The notes under the pieces: model-generated
Databases searched by the model: none
What the model was told of the DNA's origin: nothing
Seen by the model: only the letters and a program-made list of their open reading frames with translations
Translations under genes and position numbers: made by a program
NCBI RefSeq assembly: GCF_947496875.1
Contig: NZ_CANMEH010000002.1
Coordinates: 395,688 to 459,687, forward strand
DNA length: 64,000 nucleotides
Reading direction: 5' to 3'
From: an uncultured Paracoccus sp.
GTDB taxonomy: Bacteria > Pseudomonadota > Alphaproteobacteria > Rhodobacterales > Rhodobacteraceae
Shown here: positions 61,106 through 64,000 of the stretch, in pieces
How positions within the stretch are numbered: the first letter of the stretch is position 1
Layout: every line of letters starts with the position of its first letter

Positions 61106-62869
61106 ATGCTCCAGCAATCCCCACCCCTGCGTCCGTTCCTCGGCGTTGACCGCTCGTTCACAGGCCGGCGCTGGCTTGGTCCGGCCCCGGAGCTGGAGCG
61201 CCGCGCCGAGGGCCTGGCGCAGTCTGCCGCCCTGCCCCTGCCGGTCGCACGGGTGCTGGCGGAGCGCGGCATAGAACCGGACGCCGTCACCGGCCATCTG
61301 GAGCCCCGGCTGCGTGATCTGCTGCCCGACCCGCTCACGCTGCGCGACATGGACGTCGCGGCCCGCCGGATCGTGGCGGCGGCCACCCAGGGTGAACGCA
61401 TCGCGATCTTTGCCGATTACGACGTCGACGGCGGCGCCTCGGCCGCGCTGCTTTTGACATGGCTGCGCGACCTCGGGCGGGACGCGACGCTTTACGTGCC
61501 GGACCGCATCGACGAGGGCTACGGCCCGAATGCGCCGGCGATCGCCGGTCTCGCCGACCGTCATGACCTGATCATCTCTGTCGACTGCGGCACACTCGCC
61601 CATGACGCCCTCTCCGCCGCGCGCGGCAAGGCCGATGTCCTGGTGCTGGACCACCACCAAGGGTTCGAGACGCTGCCCCCGGCTCTGGCCGTGGTCAATC
61701 CGAACCGCGTCGACGAGGACGGGACGCTGGGCCATCTGTGCGCCGCCGGCGTCGTGTTCCTGACCCTTGTCCAGGCAAACCGGGTTCTGCGGGAACAGGC
61801 CCGACGCGAACCGGATCTGATCGCCCAACTCGACCTGGTGGCACTGGCGACCGTGGCCGACGTGGCGCCGCTGGTCGGTGTGAACCGCGCCTTCGTCCGC
61901 CAGGGGCTTGCCATCATGGCCCGTCGTCAGCGACCGGGCCTGGTCGCCTTGTCGGATGTGGCGCGGCTCGATACCCTGCCGACTGCGTTCCACCTGGGCT
62001 TCCTGCTGGGCCCCCGCATCAACGCGGGCGGCCGGGTGGGCCGCGCCGATCTGGGCGCCCGCTGCCTGTCCTGCAGCGACGCGACCGAAGCGGCGCGGCT
62101 GGCGGCCCAGCTGGACGACTTCAACCGTGATCGCCGTGCGATCGAGGCCGGCCTGCGTGACGAGGCGCTGGCCCAGGCCGAGGCCCGCGGCGATCCCGCA
62201 CTGGCTTGGGCCGCGGGCGAGGGCTGGCACCCCGGCGTGGTCGGGATCGTGGCCGCACGGCTGAAGGAGGCAACGCGGCGTCCGTCCGTGGTGATCGGGG
62301 TCCGGAACGGCATCGGCAAGGGGTCGGCCCGCTCCGTCCCCGGGGTGGATATCGGCCGCGCCATGCAGCGGCTGATGGCCGAGGGCCTGATCACGCAGGG
62401 CGGCGGCCACGCGATGGCGGCCGGGCTGACCGTGCAGGCGGACGCGATCCCCGCCGCCATGGACCGGCTGTCGAGCCTGATCGCCCAAGAAGGCGCCGAT
62501 CAGGATCTGAGCGACGGGCTGCGGATTTCCGGCCTGCTCGACCCGGCGGGCGTATCCGTCGAGTTGCTGCAGATGCTCGATCGTGCCGGGCCGTTTGGCG
62601 CGGCTGCTCCCGCCCCGCGCTTTGCCTTTGCTGACCAGCTTGTCGAAAGCGTTTCCACCCTGGGCGATCGCCATCTGCGGCTGCGCTTCCGCAGCCCCGG
62701 GGCGGCGCCGGTCGACGCCGTGGCCTGGGGGGCGATGGACAGCCCGCTGGGCCCGGCGCTGCTGGAGTCGCGCGGCCGCCGGCTGCATCTCGCTGGCAAG
62801 CTGGAACTCTCGGTCTGGGGCGGACGCCAGCATCTGCGGCTGCGTCTGGACGATGCTGCAGCGGCGTGA
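61106..62869 (+). CDS. recJ: Single-stranded-DNA-specific exonuclease RecJ
   Basis: The 587-residue exonuclease degrades 5' ssDNA ends in recombination and mismatch repair. DHH-family motifs are seen: IFADYDVDGGASAALLL (motif I, about residues 106-122), ISVDCGT (III), LVLDHHQ (DHH, about 180), and the DHHA1 motif GGGHAMAAGL near residue 440. The frame begins earlier (60992) but MLQQSPPLRPFLGVDRSFTG at 61106 gives the family start. Confidence 0.95.
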   Translation: MLQQSPPLRPFLGVDRSFTGRRWLGPAPELERRAEGLAQSAALPLPVARVLAERGIEPDAVTGHLEPRLRDLLPDPLTLRDMDVAARRIVAAATQGERIAIFADYDVDGGASAALLLTWLRDLGRDATLYVPDRIDEGYGPNAPAIAGLADRHDLIISVDCGTLAHDALSAARGKADVLVLDHHQGFETLPPALAVVNPNRVDEDGTLGHLCAAGVVFLTLVQANRVLREQARREPDLIAQLDLVALATVADVAPLVGVNRAFVRQGLAIMARRQRPGLVALSDVARLDTLPTAFHLGFLLGPRINAGGRVGRADLGARCLSCSDATEAARLAAQLDDFNRDRRAIEAGLRDEALAQAEARGDPALAWAAGEGWHPGVVGIVAARLKEATRRPSVVIGVRNGIGKGSARSVPGVDIGRAMQRLMAEGLITQGGGHAMAAGLTVQADAIPAAMDRLSSLIAQEGADQDLSDGLRISGLLDPAGVSVELLQMLDRAGPFGAAAPAPRFAFADQLVESVSTLGDRHLRLRFRSPGAAPVDAVAWGAMDSPLGPALLESRGRRLHLAGKLELSVWGGRQHLRLRLDDAAAA

Positions 62870-62972
62870 CGATCGACGGGGCCGGGGCGCCGTTTTTCTG
62901 CTTGCACGCCCCGCGACCCTGACCTAAACACCGCGTCACGCCGCGGGCCAGTGCCGCGCGGACGACCCGGAT

Positions 62973-63047
62973 GGCCCGTTCGTCTATCGGTTAGGACGCC
63001 AGGTTTTCAACCTGGAAAGAGGGGTTCGATTCCCCTACGGGCTGCCA
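62973..63047 (+). tRNA. tRNA-Glu (anticodon TTC)
   Basis: A complete cloverleaf: acceptor GGCCCGT pairs with ACGGGCT (one G-T), D-arm within GTCTATCGGTTAGGAC, anticodon stem CCAGG/CCTGG with loop TTTTCAA giving anticodon TTC, and the T-arm GGGGTTCGATTCCCC. The encoded CCA ends at 63047 after discriminator G. No intron. It lies 103 bases downstream of recJ. Confidence 0.97.
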
Positions 63048-63310
63048 TACGCCTCGTGAAGGCATCTTTTCATTGGGTTTTCGGTGCGAAGTGTCCCACG
63101 ATTTCTGGGCCGTGGGACACCTGCGGTCTGACGGGCGTGCCGGACGCGATCGAATCCGGACTGGATCAGCCCCGCCCGCTCCACGTCCTTGACGTAGGGC
63201 GCCGAGGACTTGACATCGGAATGCGACGGGCTTGCGGCGATCTCGAACACGCTCGCACCTGCCCGGGCCAGTTCATGCGCCGTTGCGCGTGATGGTTTGG
63301 TTGCTGGCAT
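63035..63310 (-). pseudogene. C-terminal remnant of a tyrosine recombinase/integrase
   Basis: A 91-codon frame reads toward the tRNA-Glu gene and runs into its 3' end. The segment ATAHELARAGASVFEIAA, then HSDVKSSAPYVKDVERAGL, resembles the end of phage-type integrases: the His of the GH box and the nucleophile Tyr in PYVKD would be the last catalytic residues. The preceding in-frame stop at 63325 leaves no N-terminal or Arg-bearing portions, so the gene is a broken fragment. The final 30 codons are non-domain sequence. It could also be a chance frame, but the match and its position beside a tRNA argue otherwise. Confidence 0.55.
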
Positions 63311-63490
63311 CGTTCTATCCGTCTATGACGACGGACAGCCCGGTATCCGAATGCCGAGTTCTGCCGCCTTTGGCGCAGCCACCCGCAGTCGAAGCGCCGC
63401 GGCGCAAACCGAAGTTGGCAGCGGACACGCCCGCGAAGACTGGCGGGACGGGAAACTGTCGCCGATTCCCTCGGATCACGGCGGCACAGG

Positions 63491-63922
63491 TCAGGTAGAA
63501 GCCACCTCCGCCTCGACCTCTCCGAGCGCCTTCGCCACGATCTCGAACATGTCGTCGGCCTGCGCGCGCGTGATGATCATCGGCGGGCAGAACGCTACCG
63601 TGTCGGTCATGTTGCGCGAGATCATCCCGCCCCGCTGCATTGCGGCACTCATCAGCCCGCCAAGCTTGCCGGTGGTGCTGACCGACTTCGCCGTCTTGTC
63701 GTTCACCAATTCCAGAGCCGAGATCAGCCCGACGCCCCGCACCTCGCCCACCAGCGGCCGGTCCGCCAGCGTCCGAAGGCGACCAAGAAAATGCTCGCCC
63801 ACCACGCGCGCATTGGCGACAAGGTCACGCTCCTTGATGATGGCAAGGTTTTCCAGCGCCACCGCCGCGCCCAGCGGGTGGGCGCCGCCGGTGTAGCCAT
63901 GGCCGAATGTGCCGATCCGGCC
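63491..63922 (-). pseudogene. Class III aminotransferase, 3' third only (disrupted)
   Basis: About 143 C-terminal residues of a PLP-dependent omega-aminotransferase are present: IGTFGHGYTGGAHPLGAAVA (the substrate-binding GH-x-Y-x3-HP region), the VRGVGLISALELV stretch and the C-terminal helix. Everything upstream, including the PLP lysine, is missing; at about 63922 the family match stops and unrelated sequence starts. The frame itself stays open to 63985, but those codons do not look like an aminotransferase. The intact parent would use an amine or beta-amino acid as donor. Either an insertion split the gene or it is a rearranged fragment. Confidence 0.75.
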
Positions 63923-64000
63923 GGGTAGTGTCCGAGCACGTGGTGTAATTTCAGCGCCGTCGACGGTGTGATCCCGGGTGGTCACCGAGGTGTATGGTCG
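63923..64000. mobile_element. Probable insertion-sequence end running off the window
   Basis: Where the aminotransferase match stops, the sequence changes to GGGTAGTGTCCGAGCACG followed by TGGTGTAATTTC. From memory this resembles terminal repeats of IS256-group elements. Only 78 bases are visible; no transposase codons can be confirmed, and the target duplication cannot be checked because the other end is outside. Confidence 0.4.

Noticed and set aside
59366..62833. 1155-codon open frame antisense to recJ, glpX, bolA and the J-domain gene
   Set aside because: It is a shadow of the GC-rich opposite frames: arginine/histidine/glycine-heavy composition, no domain, and four well-supported genes lie on the other strand.
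63210..63896. 228-codon plus-strand frame across the integrase and aminotransferase remnants
   Set aside because: Serine/arginine-rich, matches no family, and is antisense to recognisable protein fragments.

Overview
The window is high-GC, densely packed chromosomal DNA from an alphaproteobacterium, most likely Rhodobacterales (Paracoccus/Rhodobacter-like). The evidence is a SAM/SAH-type riboswitch in front of metK (a motif known from Rhodobacterales), a CycM-type membrane-anchored cytochrome c, TakP-like and TAXI TRAP transporters, lnt-metK and glpX-recJ gene pairs, an AdoCbl-dependent ribonucleotide reductase, and frequent ATGA start/stop overlaps inside operons. Because of the GC content many long antisense frames are open; these are treated as shadows.

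Layout. (a) 1-9.9 kb, minus strand: a leucine/isovalerate degradation locus with isovaleryl-CoA dehydrogenase, both methylcrotonyl-CoA carboxylase subunits, HMG-CoA lyase and methylglutaconyl-CoA hydratase (cut by the window edge). An acyl-CoA synthetase, a glutathione transferase, a DUF1622 membrane protein, an alpha/beta hydrolase and a possible small ORF are interleaved. A 14-bp perfect palindrome precedes the dehydrogenase. (b) 10-27 kb: mostly housekeeping genes, including thrS, a cold-shock gene with a good terminator, a benzoate-CoA-ligase-like enzyme, nrdJ, a lipoprotein cytochrome c, the lolDE-type operon with a PAP2-like gene, TauE/SafE, a ferredoxin-reductase-like flavoprotein, radA-cvpA-purF and a VIT1-family transporter. 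(c) 27-49 kb: a transport-rich region with a TAXI-TRAP operon (SBP, fused permease, DUF1850), Lrp and LysR regulators, a polyamine-type ABC cassette with no binding protein beside it, a TakP-like TRAP system split over two strands, an orphan family-5 peptide-binding protein, a GT4 glycosyltransferase and a complete yejABEF operon. (d) 49-63 kb: cycM, pheA, a CPA1-type antiporter, a DEAD-box helicase with a very long charged tail, lnt, riboswitch-metK, a J-domain gene divergent from bolA, glpX, recJ and tRNA-Glu. (e) 63-64 kb: a small decayed mobile region next to tRNA-Glu, with the C-terminal remnant of a tyrosine recombinase, the C-terminal third of a class III aminotransferase and what looks like an insertion-sequence end running off the window.

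Functionally the window combines branched-chain amino-acid catabolism, import of organic acids, peptides and probably polyamines, and core information and envelope genes. I did not find a convincing previously undescribed multi-gene system. The items most worth a second look are the additions to the leucine operon and its palindrome, the Gly/Leu-repeat tail of the TRAP permease, the riboswitch, and the tRNA-Glu-linked remnant region. No homology search was possible: family assignments come from recognised motifs and gene order.
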